64,000 nucleotides of DNA from Heloderma charlesbogerti (taxonomy: Eukaryota > Chordata > Lepidosauria > Squamata > Helodermatidae), in NCBI GenBank assembly GCA_026122225.1, contig JANEZZ010000301.1, positions 124,001-188,000 on the forward strand, read 5' to 3'. Every line of letters begins with the position of its first letter. The stretch's first letter is position 1. Made by a program: the position numbers and the translations under genes. Shown one piece after another: positions 11,588 through 22,915 of the stretch. The notes below the pieces were generated by a model that was not told where the DNA came from, searched no databases, and saw only the letters and a list, made by a program, of their open reading frames with translations.

Positions 11588-11990
11588 TAGAGATGTATGG
11601 CTTTTGTAAAATCCATTCCGTCTGTTTCATGGATTGTCTGGTGCCCTTCATTCAATTGTCTGCTCGCTGGTAGAACGGGATTTTTTGCAAGTTCCTGACT
11701 TTGCACAAATTTGCATTTGCTCAAATTCATACTTGCAAAAATGTGCAAATACCACCCAAAATGTGCAAATCCTCTCCAAACTATGCATTTTCAGGCTTTA
11801 GCCTATGGGGGATATGCACATTTTTTGCCAACTGTTTTTTATTTTATTTATTTTTCTGTGAATAAATTTGAGTAAAATTCGAGAAAGTTAAAAAACAAAA
11901 CAAAAAAACAGTCTGCTCCAGAACCCACAGGTCAGATTCATAGAAATCCAAACTCATTTGATTCTGTTGTGGATTTCTCTGACATCCCCA
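11588..11990 (+). mobile_element. 403-bp hAT MITE with perfect 8-bp TSD
   Basis: The element runs TAGAGATGTATGG...TCTCTGACATCCCCA between perfect duplications CTCACAGT at 11580-11587 and 11991-11998. The interior has TTTGCA/TGCAAA-rich AT sequence and no coding potential. It lies about 80 bp from the candidate exon at 11405-11504. Confidence 0.85.
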
Positions 11991-12330
11991 CTCACAGTGC
12001 GTTAAACTATGCTTTAATGTGATGTGTGAAAATGGCCAGTAATTATTATTAATGGGTCTATCACTACAGTTTTACTTCAAGTGACTTCTGACAGGACTCA
12101 GGAACTTAACCAAAGGACCTGAATATTCCTGTAATATACCAGTCAATTCACCTCTAGGCATGTGGTGTCATACACGTGTGTGTGTGTGTGAAACAGCAGC
12201 TTTGAATGACAGAGAGACAAGTGAAAGATACAAGACTATTGTTGGAGTTACTAAAACTAGGGGTTGCGGGGGTCTGCTCTGCTTGTATATTTGTAGATGA
12301 AGCAGATGTTACAAAGCCACCTCAAGTTCA

Positions 12331-12331
<1 letters not shown>

Positions 12332-12365
<34 letters not shown>

Positions 12366-12388
12366 CAAAGAGAATGAAGATTGCATTC

Positions 12389-12423
<35 letters not shown>
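12332..12423. repeat. (CT)n and (AC)n microsatellites
   Basis: About 15 TC units at 12332-12361 and about 16 AC units at 12391-12421, separated by 28 bp. Confidence 0.9.
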
Positions 12424-12424
<1 letters not shown>

Positions 12425-12554
12425 GAATAAGTCCCTTTGAATTCAATGAGACTTACGTCCAAGTAGGCCTGCATAGGTTTGTGCTGTAAACCCGGTGGTG
12501 TTGCCCCTGGAGCTTCATACTTCATAGGGAGTGGGTAATGGTATTATTTCTCAC

Positions 12555-12688
12555 CTGAGACAAAACAGGTTGACTCTCCTCATTGTAGTGGAACACAGAC
12601 TGCTTCCCTGGTTCATGTTGAATCATGGCAGGGAATTTCTCTGGCTTTGAAGAGCAGTAACACCATACTATGAAACTTATGTTCACTG
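12555..12688 (-). CDS. CDH26: CDH26 exon: end of TM helix and juxtamembrane tail
   Basis: This 134-bp exon has acceptor TTTTATGCAG|CAGTGA and donor CTCAG|GTGAGA. In the open frame it begins VNISFIVWCYCSSKPEKF: a hydrophobic end, cysteines and a basic stop-transfer. It continues IQHEPGKQSVFHYNEESQ. The latter resembles the YNAES juxtamembrane segment of mammalian CDH26. CDH26 lacks the long classical p120/beta-catenin tail, which suits a short exon. Upstream intron phase would be 1. An alternative acceptor 3 bp downstream cannot be excluded. Confidence 0.72.
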
Positions 12689-12739
12689 CTGCATAAAAGA
12701 GAGGGAAAAGTCCTTTGTCGCTAGCTCTTCACACCCTTT

Positions 12740-13055
12740 GGAAGCATCTTCTTCCTAAAGACACCTTGCTTGCTGCTAAGTTTTTAGCTGAGTCTCTGCA
12801 GAACAGAGGTGCTTCCAGACAAGCCTCTTCCTTTCCAACAGCTCACCTCATTCATGCAATTTTACAGGGGATCCAATGGTCATCAGCTTCCACTTATAAT
12901 ACACCATTTCTTCCAGCTTGTTTTCTTTCCAGAAAAAGCTCCATTAAGAATGGAAAGATGGCATAGCTGCACAGTGTTATTCATCTGGGAGCACCCCAGA
13001 AGGGTGTTTAACAAAACCATTTCATAAGAAGTTGGGACAACGTGTTCAGTTTGGT
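12740..13055 (+). repeat. Dispersed repeat G, copy 1
   Basis: About 315 bp similar to 16748-17070: AAGCATCTTCTTCCTAA, TAGCTGAGTCTCTGCA, GGTGCTTCCAGA, CAGAAAAAGCTCCATT, CATAGCTGCA and ACAAAACCATTTCATAAG in the same order. Start and end are close in both copies. Class unknown. Confidence 0.65.
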
Positions 13056-13088
13056 GAGCAGTGATGTGGGGCGGAAAATGTTCCAGTG

Positions 13089-13158
13089 CTTTATTTTTCC
13101 ACAGAAAATGAAGAAAAATAAATATTTTTCTTCATTTTCTGTGGAAAAAAAATAAAGA
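13089..13158. repeat. Long near-perfect hairpin
   Basis: CTTTATTTTTCCACAGAAAA and its reverse complement flank a short centre at about 13122, giving a roughly 32-bp arm with essentially no mismatches. Confidence 0.85.
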
Positions 13159-13344
13159 AAAGAAAATATTTTCCTTTCATAAGTTCATTAAGAAAAATGA
13201 ATGGATGCCAATTGCAAATATAATAGCTGGCAAGCTTGGCAGTTTCAAAGTTGTACTTAATGTTTTTCAGATGATTATATGTGTGAATGGGAGAAAATAC
13301 TTACATGTCATTAAAATACATATATGTCTCAGAGTGAAATGTAG

Positions 13345-13782
13345 CTAAGAGAACAACCCTATGGCCCCTAGACAGCCTCTGGGGAGCCATAGGATAGTTT
13401 GGATTTCTGGATCTGAGGTGGGAGACAGGGCTCTGACCCAGGAGTCCGAGCTCCCCCACACACACTGGCATGGAGAGAACTGCATCAACTGCCTCTCCAA
13501 GCTCGCAAAAGTGACCTCGGATAGGATGGAAAGCTAGCAGTTCTGTGGGCAGGGAGGAGAAGGGACTGGGGAAGCAGGGATATGAGCTCTCACCAGCTCA
13601 CCCCAGCCTCCATCCTTCCCCCTCCCTTATGCCTCAGCTAGATGGGCAAAAACACCCATCTAGCCAAAATGCAGAATGGGAGGAGTGCAGAAGCGAAGAC
13701 CATGCAGAGGCGAACATCGTCTCTGCGTTCCTCCTGCTCTGCATAGGATGCTTGGCAGTCTCCAAGATTGCACCCTAATAAA
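13345..13782. repeat. Foldback repeat family F, copy 2
   Basis: It starts CCCTATGGCCCCTAGACAG, has the hairpin GCTAGATGGGC...CCCATCTAGC near 13631-13662, and ends GATTGCACCCTAA. Contains paired GACCTCGG/TCCGAGC blocks. Same layout as the copy at 60684-61120. Confidence 0.7.
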
Positions 13783-14185
13783 CAGTGACAGTGAAACTGA
13801 AGGTAGGTGCTCCAACAACCTTAGTGGAAAAGAGCTGAACTCCGTTGAAATAGATGAGTGGCTGTGGGCATATCATGCACAGTTTTTTGCTAAAATTAGT
13901 GCACCACCAATTCTCAGTACCTGGGGGGGGGGTGCTTAAACTGAAACAATGTAAGGGAAGTACATGCTATTGCCGTTATATTTTTTACAAGTATTCTAAT
14001 AAAAAAAAATCTACATTATATAACATTTATATCACATTAAGTGTGCTTTAACTGTTTTCCTCAAGTATTTCAGGTCAAATATTTGTGTAGTATCCAGACC
14101 AAAATAATAATAACAACATGGGCCACCTTTTTTAGCTTTGCTTACTAAATAAAAGTAAAATAAATGTGCTAAATTAGATCTCTGA

Positions 14186-16456
14186 CTCTACACATGGACG
14201 TCACCAGATGGTCAATATCGAAATCAGATTGATTATGTCCTTTGCAGCCAAAGATGGAGAAGCTCCATACAGTCAGTAAAAACAAGACCTGGAGCTGACT
14301 GTGGCTCAGATCATGAGCTGCTTCTTGCAAAATTTCGGCTTAAATTGAAGAACGTCGGGAAAACCACTAAACCGTTCAGGTATGACGTAAATCATATCCC
14401 TGATGAATATACAGTGGAGGTGAGGAATAGATTTCAGGGATTAGACCTGATAGACAGAGTGCCTGAGGAACTATGGATGGAGGTCCGAAACATTGTTCAG
14501 GAGGCAGCAACGAAATCCGTCCCAAAGAAAAAGAAATGCAAGAAAGCCAAGTGCCTGTCTGATGAGGCTTTACAAGTAGCTCACGAAAGAAGGGAAGCGA
14601 AAAGCAAGGGAGAAAGGGGAAAATATACCCAACTGAATGCAGAGTTCCAGAGAATAGCAAGGAGAGACAAGAAGGCCTTCTTAAATGAACAATGCAAAGA
14701 AATCGAGGAAAACAACAGAATGGGAAAGACTAGAGATCTCTTCAAGAAAATTGGAGATCTCAGGGGAACGTTTTGTGCAAAGACGGGCATGATAAAGGAC
14801 AAAGAAGGCAGGGACCTAACAGAAGCAGATGAGATTAAGAAGAGGTGGCAAGAATACACAGAAGAACTATACAGGAAAGATCTGAATGTCCCTGATAGCC
14901 ATGATAGTGCGGTCACTGAACTTGAGCCGGACATCCTCGAGAGTGAAGTCAAGTGGGCCTTAGGAAGCATTAGTAACAACAAAGCTAGCGGAGATGACAG
15001 TATTCCAGCTGAGCTATTTAAAATCCTAAAAGATGATGCTGTTAAAGTGCTGCATTCAATATGCCAACAAATCTGGAACACTCAACAGTGGCCACAAGAC
15101 TGGAAAAGGTCAGTTTACATTCCAATTCCAAAGAAGGGCAACGCCAAAGAGTGTTCAAACTACCGCACAATTGCGCTCATTTCACATGCCAGCAAGGTGA
15201 TGCTCAAAATCCTACAAGCTAGGCTTCAGCAGTATGCGAACCGAGAACTACCGGAACTACAAGCTGGGTTTAGAAGAGGCAGAGGAACTAGAGATCAAAT
15301 CGCCAACATTCGCTGGATCATGGAGAAAGCAAGAGAATTCCAGAAAAACGTCTATTTCTGCTTCATTGACTACGCTAAAGCCTTTGATTGTGTGGATCAC
15401 AACCAACTGTGGCAAATTCTTAAAGTGATGGGAGTACCAGACCACCTTACCTGTCTCCTGAGAAACCTGTACGAGGGTCAAGAAGCAACAGTAAGAACCA
15501 GACATGGAACAACCGATTGGTTCAAAATTGGGAAAGGAGTACGACAAGGCTGCATATTGTCAGCCTGCTTATTTAACTTATATGCAGAGTACATCATGAG
15601 AAATGCCGGATTGGATGAATCAGAGGTCGGAATTAAGATTGCCGGGAGAATTATCAACAACCTCCGATATGCAGACGATACCACCCTAATGGCAGAAAGC
15701 GAAGAGGATCTCAAGAGCCTCTTGTTGAGGGTGAAAGAGGAGAGTGCAAAAGCTGGTTTGAAACTCAACATTACAAAAACTAAGATCATGGCATCTGGCC
15801 CTATCACTTCCTGGCATATAGAAGGGGAAGAAATGGAAGCAGTGACAGATTTTACTTTCTTGGGCTCCAAGATCACCGCAGATGGTGACTGTAGCCATGA
15901 AATTAAAAGACGCTTGCTCCTTGGAAGGAAAGCTATGGCAAACCTAGACAGCATAGTAAGAAGCAGAGACATCACCTTGCCGACAAAGGTCCGTCTAATC
16001 AAAGCTATGGTTTTCCCAGTAGTAATGTATGGCTGTGAGAGCTGGACTATAAGGAAGGCTGAGCGCCGAAGAATTGATGCTTTCGAACTGTGGTGCTGGA
16101 GAAGACTCTTACGAGTCCCCTGGACTGCAAGGAGGTCAAATCAGTCCATCCTAAAGGAAATCAACCCTGACTGCTCATTGGAAGGACAGATAATGAAGCT
16201 GAAGCTCCAATATTTTGGCCACCTAATGCGAAGAGAAAACTCCCTGGAAAAGACCCTGATGCTGGGAAAGACTGAAGGCAAAAGGAGAAGGGGACGGCAG
16301 AGGATGAGATGGCTAGATAGCATCACGGATGCAATGAATATGAACTTGAGCACGCTCCGGGAGAGAGCGCAGGACAGGAAGGCCTGGCGTGCTATGGTCC
16401 ATGGGGTCACGAAGAGTCGGACACGACTGAACGACTGAACAACAACAACAACAAAG
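14186..16456 (+). mobile_element. BovB (RTE) LINE, 3' 2.3 kb, RT frame open
   Basis: The frame 14345-16438 (697 codons, no stop) covers the endonuclease C-terminal end and the whole reverse transcriptase. Motifs: IPIPKKGNAKECSNYR, FIDYAKAFDCVDH (motif A), GVRQGCILSACLFN (motif B), LRYADDTTLM (catalytic YADD near 15667), then WTARRSNQSILKEINPDCS and the C-terminal HGVTKSRTRLND. Immediately upstream, 14186-14344 encodes endonuclease sequence in frame (RNQIDYVL, SDHELLLAKFRLK). The 5' end is missing, so it is a truncated insertion. The 3' end is an ACAACAACAAC tail. This LINE family is known for horizontal transfer between squamates and ruminants. Confidence 0.95.
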
Positions 16457-16590
16457 GGCAGGAGGGGGCAACTTGTGGCCCTCCAGATATTTTGGCCTAC
16501 AGTTGTCATCAGCCCTAGTCAGCATAGCCAATGGAGTGGGATGATGGGAGTTCTAGGCCTAAAACTTATCAAGGGACACATGTTGCCTTC
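16457..16590. repeat. Fragment of foldback MITE related to 61882-62019
   Basis: AACTTGTGGCCCTCCAGAT, then GCCCTAGTCAGCATAGCCAA and GATGATGGGAGTTCTAGGCC. This is the left arm and centre of the small MITE at 61882-62019; no complete right end. Confidence 0.6.
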
Positions 16591-16747
16591 AGAACATTTT
16601 ATGATGCAAAGGACCCTAGTTTGAACTGGGAAATGTTCTGATACAAACTGAAAATTTTTGAGTGCATATTACCATGTGGAAATCAACATAATTTGATTCA
16701 ATTCACCATTTTCCAAAAAACCAACATCACTGATCTTTAGTAAAGCA

Positions 16748-17075
16748 TCATTAATAAAGCATCTTCTTCCTAAGGGTACCTTGCTGTTAGCTGAGTCTCT
16801 GCACAACAGGGGTATTTCCAGATGTGGCTTCTAGTTCGCAATTGCTTGCCTCATTCACAGAATTTTACAAGGGGTCCATTTAACCCTCCCATGTTTTCCC
16901 ACTGCTTCTTTATCTTTTTTTTTTCCTCCAGAAAAGCTCCATTGAGAAAGGAGATAGCTGCATAGTGCCTTTTGATTGGTAGCACTAGAAGCCATCCATC
17001 TGGAAGCATCCTAGAAGGGGGGTTGACAAAACCATTTCATAAGAAGTTGGGGAAGCATGTTCAGTATGGTGACCT
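16748..17075 (+). repeat. Dispersed repeat G, copy 2
   Basis: Diverged copy of 12740-13055, about 4 kb away in the same orientation, flanking the BovB insertion. Extra CT-rich stretch near 16905-16930. Confidence 0.65.
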
Positions 17076-17106
17076 GCCTTTGACAATAGCCACTCCAGAA
17101 AATCTA

Positions 17107-17185
17107 CATGATAAGGCCACAGCTCAGTGCCAGAGCACATGCTTCACTTTGCATACAATCCCAAATTTAATCCCCAGCCTCCTCA
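17107..17185 (+). mobile_element. SINE 5' fragment (tRNA-like)
   Basis: CACAGCTCAGTGCCAGAGC followed by ATGCTTCACTTTGCAT and TTTAATCCCCAGCCTC resembles the pol III promoter part of the SINEs here. Decayed. Confidence 0.45.
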
Positions 17186-17554
17186 AATTAAAAAATAATC
17201 AAGGTTAATCAAGCGGATCTCTGCACAAAGCCCTGAGCCAGCGCTCTGGCTCGCTGCAAGGCAGCTCCAAAATGAAATAACCAGCAAAGAAGTTAGCTGA
17301 AGAGACCTTTGGGTCTTGGGACCCCTCCTTGCACACACATCTGCAAGGGATCATATTCTTCAACAAGAAAATCCACACATCTGCACTGTGGGCATGTGCG
17401 TGGGTGGCATAGTTCATAGAAGTGTTTCCCACTAAACTATTGCTTTTCCTTGGTGAGGTGATGACCCGGTGAAAAAGATATACTAAATCAGCCCCACCCA
17501 AATGGTTATGGTATTCACACCATTACTATGAAGAAATAGCTTACACACAGCTCT

Positions 17555-17621
17555 GTGTGTGTGCAGGATTGTGCGCACACACATGTGTGTGTGTGCATGT
17601 GTGTGGATGGACATGCACACG

Positions 17622-17655
<34 letters not shown>
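17555..17655. repeat. (TG)n/(CA)n microsatellite
   Basis: Alternating GT and CA dinucleotide tracts ending with about a dozen CA units. TG on the left and CA on the right make it partly self-complementary. Confidence 0.9.
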
Positions 17656-17813
17656 GTGAGAACTGGCTGAGGAGCATATTAAGAGAAAGGGTCTGCCAGT
17701 CTGTTTCTGTTATACAGAGCAGGACTGGTTAATAAGTCCTTTACCTGTGTCTCGGTTCTTACAGAGTCAGTAAGCACAGCCATGTTTGCTGTCCCTTCTG
17801 CATTTGTTCCAAG

Positions 17814-18193
17814 TAGGGATGCTGGAGAAATTCGAGACAGAGTAAAATGAGCTCGGATTTCTAAAAACCTGACCTGTGGAATCTGCTGCGGAGCGGCCCC
17901 TTCAGTCTGTATGGAGTCCATGGACTTCTGGATTTTTTTTTTTTACTTTCCCAAAATGTACACATATTTATTCGTAGGGAAGTGCGCAAGTTTCTGCTGA
18001 GGAAAAGTTGAATGGAATGGGTGACAATTGGCTAAATCCTACATACTAAGGTAAATGTAAATTGTTATGAACCCTCTTACATAATTATTTGCATATTTTT
18101 CCACATGACAAAATAAAAATGCATCCATGTGTGAGTGGCTGACAGTCCACGAAACACAGATGGAGTGGATTTTACACAGTGCGTACATCCCTG
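17814..18193 (+). mobile_element. 380-bp hAT MITE, family C copy 1
   Basis: Ends TAGGGATGCTGGAG...GCGTACATCCCTG; duplications GTTCCAAG (17806-17813) and GTTCAAAG (18194-18201), 7 of 8. The body is shared with 52717-53842: AATTCGAGA, GACCTGTGGAATCTGCTGC, TTGAATGGAATGG, and ACCCTCTTACATAATTATTT (diverged there). Confidence 0.85.
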
Positions 18194-18201
18194 GTTCAAA
18201 G

Positions 18202-18257
18202 TATGTATGTATGTATGTATGTATGTATGTATGTATGTATGTATGTATGTATGTATT
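18202..18257. repeat. (GTAT)n microsatellite
   Basis: About 13 GTAT units immediately after the target duplication of the family C element. Confidence 0.95.
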
Positions 18258-18824
18258 TACAAGGCTTTATACCCTGCCTTTGGATGCTGAAAGACCCCAA
18301 AAGGTAGCTTACGAAGTGATTCATCTGCCAGCTTTAAAAACAGTTATAAAAACTGTACAAAAGATGACAACAGATTCTGCATGACTCTGGCTTGTTTGGG
18401 TAGGGACAAGCTAGAATCACCAGTTCAGACATCACGATAAACGGACGACGGACAGAGGGTCCATGGTTGGTTAGCCACTCCTGTCCTGCTAGCAAGAGGA
18501 GCCAAACAGGAATTATCAGGTAGCATTTACCAGCACTCTTACTTAATCCCAATAAACCGGGATTTCCCAGAATCATGGCTTATCATGATGTCTGAACCAG
18601 GCCTGCTCAGCAGAAGCATATTAACTTGCCTCAAAGGCCTTTGTAAATATCCAAGTTCAGTTTAGCAGACCTTCTTCAGGAGGGCATTCCATAAACATGG
18701 AAACACAACTGAAAAGGCTGTACCAGATGTGTTCATTATCTGAAGGTGGGGGAACATGGAGCAGGCCTTCCAGTGTTGACCTGACTGTGTTGGGTAGACA
18801 CATATGGGAAAAGGTCGATATCCT
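18258..18824 (-). mobile_element. Probable L2/CR1-like LINE 3'-end remnant
   Basis: TTTACAAGGCTTTATACCCTG at the start and GGAGGGCATTCCATAAACATGG later resemble the minus-strand fragments at 285-665 and 61550-61870. No intact frame. Confidence 0.4.
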
Positions 18825-18878
18825 TAGGGATGGCAGAGAATTCCGCCACAGACTCCAATGAGGCAGGATTTTAAAGAA
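18825..18878 (+). mobile_element. hAT MITE left-end fragment (family B end)
   Basis: TAGGGATGGCAGAGAATTCC, then CCACAGACTCCAATGAGG, matching 10501-10560 and 49496-49545. The right end is missing. 18880-19410 and 19650-20630 hold no further feature beyond common short repeats. Confidence 0.6.
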
Positions 18879-19415
18879 AGAATATCACAGATAATATGCA
18901 GTGCCCCTTTATTTAGGTATGTACAGGTAAGTCTCTTTATATATGCCCTCCACCAATTGCCTCACTGGAGTGGGCTTCCCCTTCTTCTCATCTGCATCTC
19001 TGCCCCTCTATCTCCAGCCATCACCATCTTTCTCTCACCCCTCCTGCCTGCAGAGCCCTTTAAAAAACCCTTTCTATCAAATATCTTCTATTTAATTTCC
19101 TGAGGCCTATCTATGATCTCCAGTAGCATTGCCTCCTTTTATTGGATCTGCTTCTCCAAGTCTCTATAATCTCAGGAAAGGGAGATTATTGGGGAGGAGC
19201 CATGTCGACACCACAGCAGACAATGCTACTACCATGGCGATACTACAGCAGATGCAGCTACAGGAGTCCTTTCGTGTTATGACCTGGCGGGTATTCCAAA
19301 TATAATCATTTTAAATACCTGACTTCAGTGCTTGTTTCTTCTGCTTGTGGAGAAAAAATTGTCAAGTGATTGAATGGAAAAGGGCAGGCCACATCACAGG
19401 TTGAGGGCAACTTAC

Positions 19416-19649
19416 CAAAGTTCTCTCCCAGTTTCCAAAAATTGTTCATATTCCCCAAATCCACTCCTCGCTCGAACGTAAAAGGTCCTGCATTTATATG
19501 GGAGTCTTTATCTTCTGCTTTTATAATGAAAGGACCTTTTTCTTTTCCATTACAGACCACCAAAGATGGTGTAACTAACACTGGAGCATTGTCATTAAGG
19601 TCAGACAGGTGAAGTTGGATGGTGCCTGTGCCAGTCAGTGGTGGAACAC
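19416..19649 (-). CDS. CDH26: CDH26 exon: EC4-EC5 linker and EC5
   Basis: This 234-bp exon starts after GCCATTAG (completing the Gly codon from the previous exon) and ends ACTTTG|GTAAGT (phase 1). The frame has GTGTIQLHLSDLNDNAPVL, the inter-repeat calcium linker. It continues with a Cys-containing strand, IIKAEDKDSHINAGPFTFE and FWKLGENFG. PFTFE...WKLG is typical of membrane-proximal EC5 in CDH26 and E-cadherin-like proteins. The frame is intact. The following exon (rest of EC5 and start of the TM helix) was not recognised. Confidence 0.9.
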
Positions 19650-20634
19650 CTAATGGCAAAACACAGCATTTTGCTTTAACAGAAGAACTGCCAGAACAGG
19701 AAAGAACCTTCCAGATAAGAGATGGATTTCACCCATGGGCTTTAGGCATGTGACCTCCTCAACAGTCACTTTCCGCACCATTGTGCTCCAGAGGCCACAT
19801 GTGTTGTCAATTTCAGTCATCATACACTATTCAAGCTGGACCTGTTTTGCAAGCTCCCAAGGGATGGACACATAGTAAGTCAGAGTTCATATGGGGGTCA
19901 AGAGGGGATTTGGGAAGCATTTTCTAAGACAGCTTCTCAACATATTGTTTTACATGATGGGAGAATGCCTTTGCTCTTTTTCTTTTTGTGAACAGAGGTA
20001 TTGAAAACTTATACTAGTTATACTAGAGTTATATATACTGGGCTGTGCCTAGGTTGCATGATTAGTATCCCTGACAAAAATCAAACACCAGTCAACTCAG
20101 AAGTCTCATCAAATCCCTCCCCATTCCAAAATTACCCACAATTCAGCCATCACATTTCTACTCAGAAGTAAGCCCCACCAATTTCAATGGAGCTGACTGC
20201 CAGGTAATTGTGCATTCCAAAATCCAAGACAAAATTCAACCTCAGGTCTACTCAGAAGTATGCCCCATCCAACTGCAAAGCAAACTCAAAATGTTAATAC
20301 CTGCTGCCCCCACATACAGATATCATTGAGTTTTACCAAGGTTTAGTCATGACCAAGTGGAACCTTCAGCAGGGAGACCTTTAGCTGTGACTAAGCAGGA
20401 GGCTATGAAGATGAAGCACCAGTTTTAGAAAGTGATGAAAAACCCGGAGGATCTTGGAAGAACAGCAGCAGCAGCTCTGGAAAGTAGCAAAGTTATGAAA
20501 AGCCCCAAAGATTTCCAAATGCGATGGGGTGGGGAAGACCAAAGTCTTCAGAAGACCATTGTAATGCTCCAGAAATATGGAACAAGGACAGGAAACGGCC
20601 AATAAATTTTCAGAACACTTTGGAGTTGCACAGA

Positions 20635-21085
20635 ATGCTTATTTCTTTGTTTATTTATTACATTTATATTCTGCCTTTTCCTGCAAGAAGCCCAAAGCTG
20701 CATACATGGTCCTCCTCTCCATTTTATCCTCACAACAACTCTTTGAGGTAGGTTATTGTAGGTGGCTTGATTCAAACAGGGCTTTTTTGTGTCAGCAGGT
20801 CTTTTGGGTTGGGTGCTGTTTTCATTCTGTTAGTACTGTGTTTTTATTGTATTTTAATGCATGGTTTTATTATTGTTTTAATCAAACTTTATTTATGATT
20901 GTAAACCACCTTGAGTGACATTCTTCTGGGTAGAAAGGCAGGATAGAAATCAAATAAATAAATAAATAGGTTAGGCTGATAGTGACTGGCCCAGTATCAC
21001 CCAGTGAGTTTGATGGCTGAGTGGGAAGTAGAACTCCAGTCTCCCCAGTCCAACACTCTAACCAGAACACCACACTGGCTCTCAG
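20635..21085 (+). repeat. Interspersed repeat split by a LINE tail
   Basis: The first half ends ACAACTCTTTGAGGTAGGTTA. The second half resumes GGTTAGGCTGATAGTGACTG and continues GGCTGAGTGGGAAGTAG, ACACTCTAACCAGAACACC. Both halves make one continuous repeat if 20759-20968 is removed. Confidence 0.6.
20759..20968 (+). mobile_element. Short LINE 3'-end insertion
   Basis: T-rich 3' UTR with GTAAACCACCTTGAGTGACA, then GGCAGGATAGAAATCAAATAAATAAATAAATAG-type tail. Apparent short duplication GGTTA on both sides. Confidence 0.6.
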
Positions 21086-22201
21086 AACATTGGATGCAAG
21101 GGAGAAAAAATAGGTGAGCAGTGACTGAAAAATGTGGGGCATGGTAGGGGAAAGGAGCATGCCCAGGATGGAGGGCTACCTGGGCTAGTTTGGGAAACAT
21201 TGTACTCCATATTAGACTCATGGGTTGGATGTTCCCCATCACTGATTGAGAGAAACACTGTGCATTCAGTATTCCAATTTTACCCAGCTTTCCATCATTT
21301 ACCACCACCAAGGTAGGAAGTCTTGATAATGATGCAGAACAAATGGTTTTCCAGACTGGGTTCCCTTAGGAAGGGAATCATTAGGATAATGATGATAATC
21401 ATTTCTCACAGGCAATATGCCCAGAAACAAACAGAAACAGAAATATTCCATCGAAGCATTTATTTCAGTAGCAATAAGCACATTTACTTGGAAGCAAATC
21501 CCATTGAAATCAAGGGGACTAACAGAGCAGTAAGCACGATTAGGATCCGAACATCAGTTGAAAGCAATATATGTGCAGGAAAATGTTCAAAAAGCAATTC
21601 TGACATAAGTTTACTTACCAAAAATAAATAAATACAAAAATTCAGGACATGAGTTGTTGTTTTTTTAACATAGAAATTACAGCTAGACTTAAAGGGCAAA
21701 ACTATGAATGTTTTGTTTGAAATGAAATCGCATGAATTTCAATAGGATGTACTTCCAAGTGTGCCTGTACAGGATTGCAGGCTTTATTATTTTAGAAGAG
21801 AGAAAGTAGTACTGAGTTTGAAAACATTATTGATTTGTTAGTAAGCAATAAAACTATTTTTGATGAAAAAGTTCAAAACTGAAAAGTTCTAATTTCAAAT
21901 CCCGAAGTCTTTTATATGTACAATGCATTAATTTTAATACAATGAAGGCTTTGCAACATATAAATAAAGCAACAAAATACCACGGCATGTCCATTATTGC
22001 TGTACAACTATATCCCATCTTATCCAATCCCAAGAGAATACTACTACCTTGAGGAAGCATGTAAAGGAAAGCACTTCAGAAGGGAGCCCATATATTATCC
22101 AAAAAAGGCTAGTTTTGAAGTTGCACCAAATTTGGATCCGTGGGAAGTTTTGTTTCAGCTTGATTTTTTCCATCCCTACCACAGTTTTCAAGGGTGCCCA
22201 G

Positions 22202-22856
22202 TAGGGATGTACGAAAGTCCCTTACCTGAACCCAAAACTTGATTCGTGGGGGGGGGAGGTGTTCCGTCCCTCCCCCTGAAATTCTGGCAGGGGGGGAGGC
22301 ACCCCATCCCTCCCGCTGCGAATCCTGGCTGGCCGGGACGCAAATGGCGGTGGCCATAGCCGCCGCCGTTTGCGTCCCTGCAGTCAGCTGTGATAGGCTA
22401 CGTAAATGTTTACGTAGCCTATCACGGCTGAGTGGGGGGGGGAAATGTGCGTACACAAATGGCAGCGCCCATGGGCGCCGCCATTTGCGTATGCGCAGTG
22501 TTTTTTGTTTTTGCTTTTTCACTCAGCCGTAATAGGCTAAGTAAATATTTACGTAGCCTATCACGGTGTTTTTTAAAAAATCTAGCCGTGATAGGCTACG
22601 TAAATCTTTACGTAGCCTATCACGTTGTTTTGGGGTTTTTTTACTTGGAAATGGCAGCAGCGGCAGCCGGTTGGAAGACTGGCCGCCGCTGCCACCGCCG
22701 AACCGCCGCCAGAGCCGCCGCCGCCAGGGACATTCGCACAAGGTAAGTCCCATCCCGGGGGGGGGGGGCAGACCGTTTTGCCACCAATTTTGGGGGGCTG
22801 AATGCACTGGCATTCGGCCTCCCTGAAATTCGTGGTGAAATTCTCTGACATCCCTA
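22202..22856 (+). mobile_element. Palindromic hAT MITE copy 2 (subfamily I)
   Basis: TAGGGATGTACG...GACATCCCTA, perfect duplications GTGCCCAG (22194-22201, 22857-22864), 655 bp. Stems: GATAGGCTACGTAAATGT and its complement near 22390-22428, the same with GTAAATCTTTAC near 22589-22625, plus AAATGGC...GCCATTTGCG. Minus-strand donor CAGGTAAGGG near the left end, plus-strand donor AAGGTAAGT at 22740-22748. ATG at 22651 opens 92 nt to the donor, no stop. Confidence 0.92.
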
Positions 22857-22915
22857 GTGCCCAGAGACAGGCAAGCAGGGGATTCTCATTCTTTGCTGCT
22901 TGACAAGGTACTTAC

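Noticed and set aside
17205..17501. 98-codon minus-strand frame with CRCVCKEG
   Set aside because: Considered as the missing EC5/TM exon; it has no long hydrophobic segment in the right place and no cadherin motif.
17679..17813. Minus-strand frame with NMAVLTDSVRTETQ before a GTAAAG donor
   Set aside because: Possible exon shape, but no resemblance to the cadherin tail, its 5' side is a MITE junction, and it lies upstream of the juxtamembrane exon where EC5/TM is expected.
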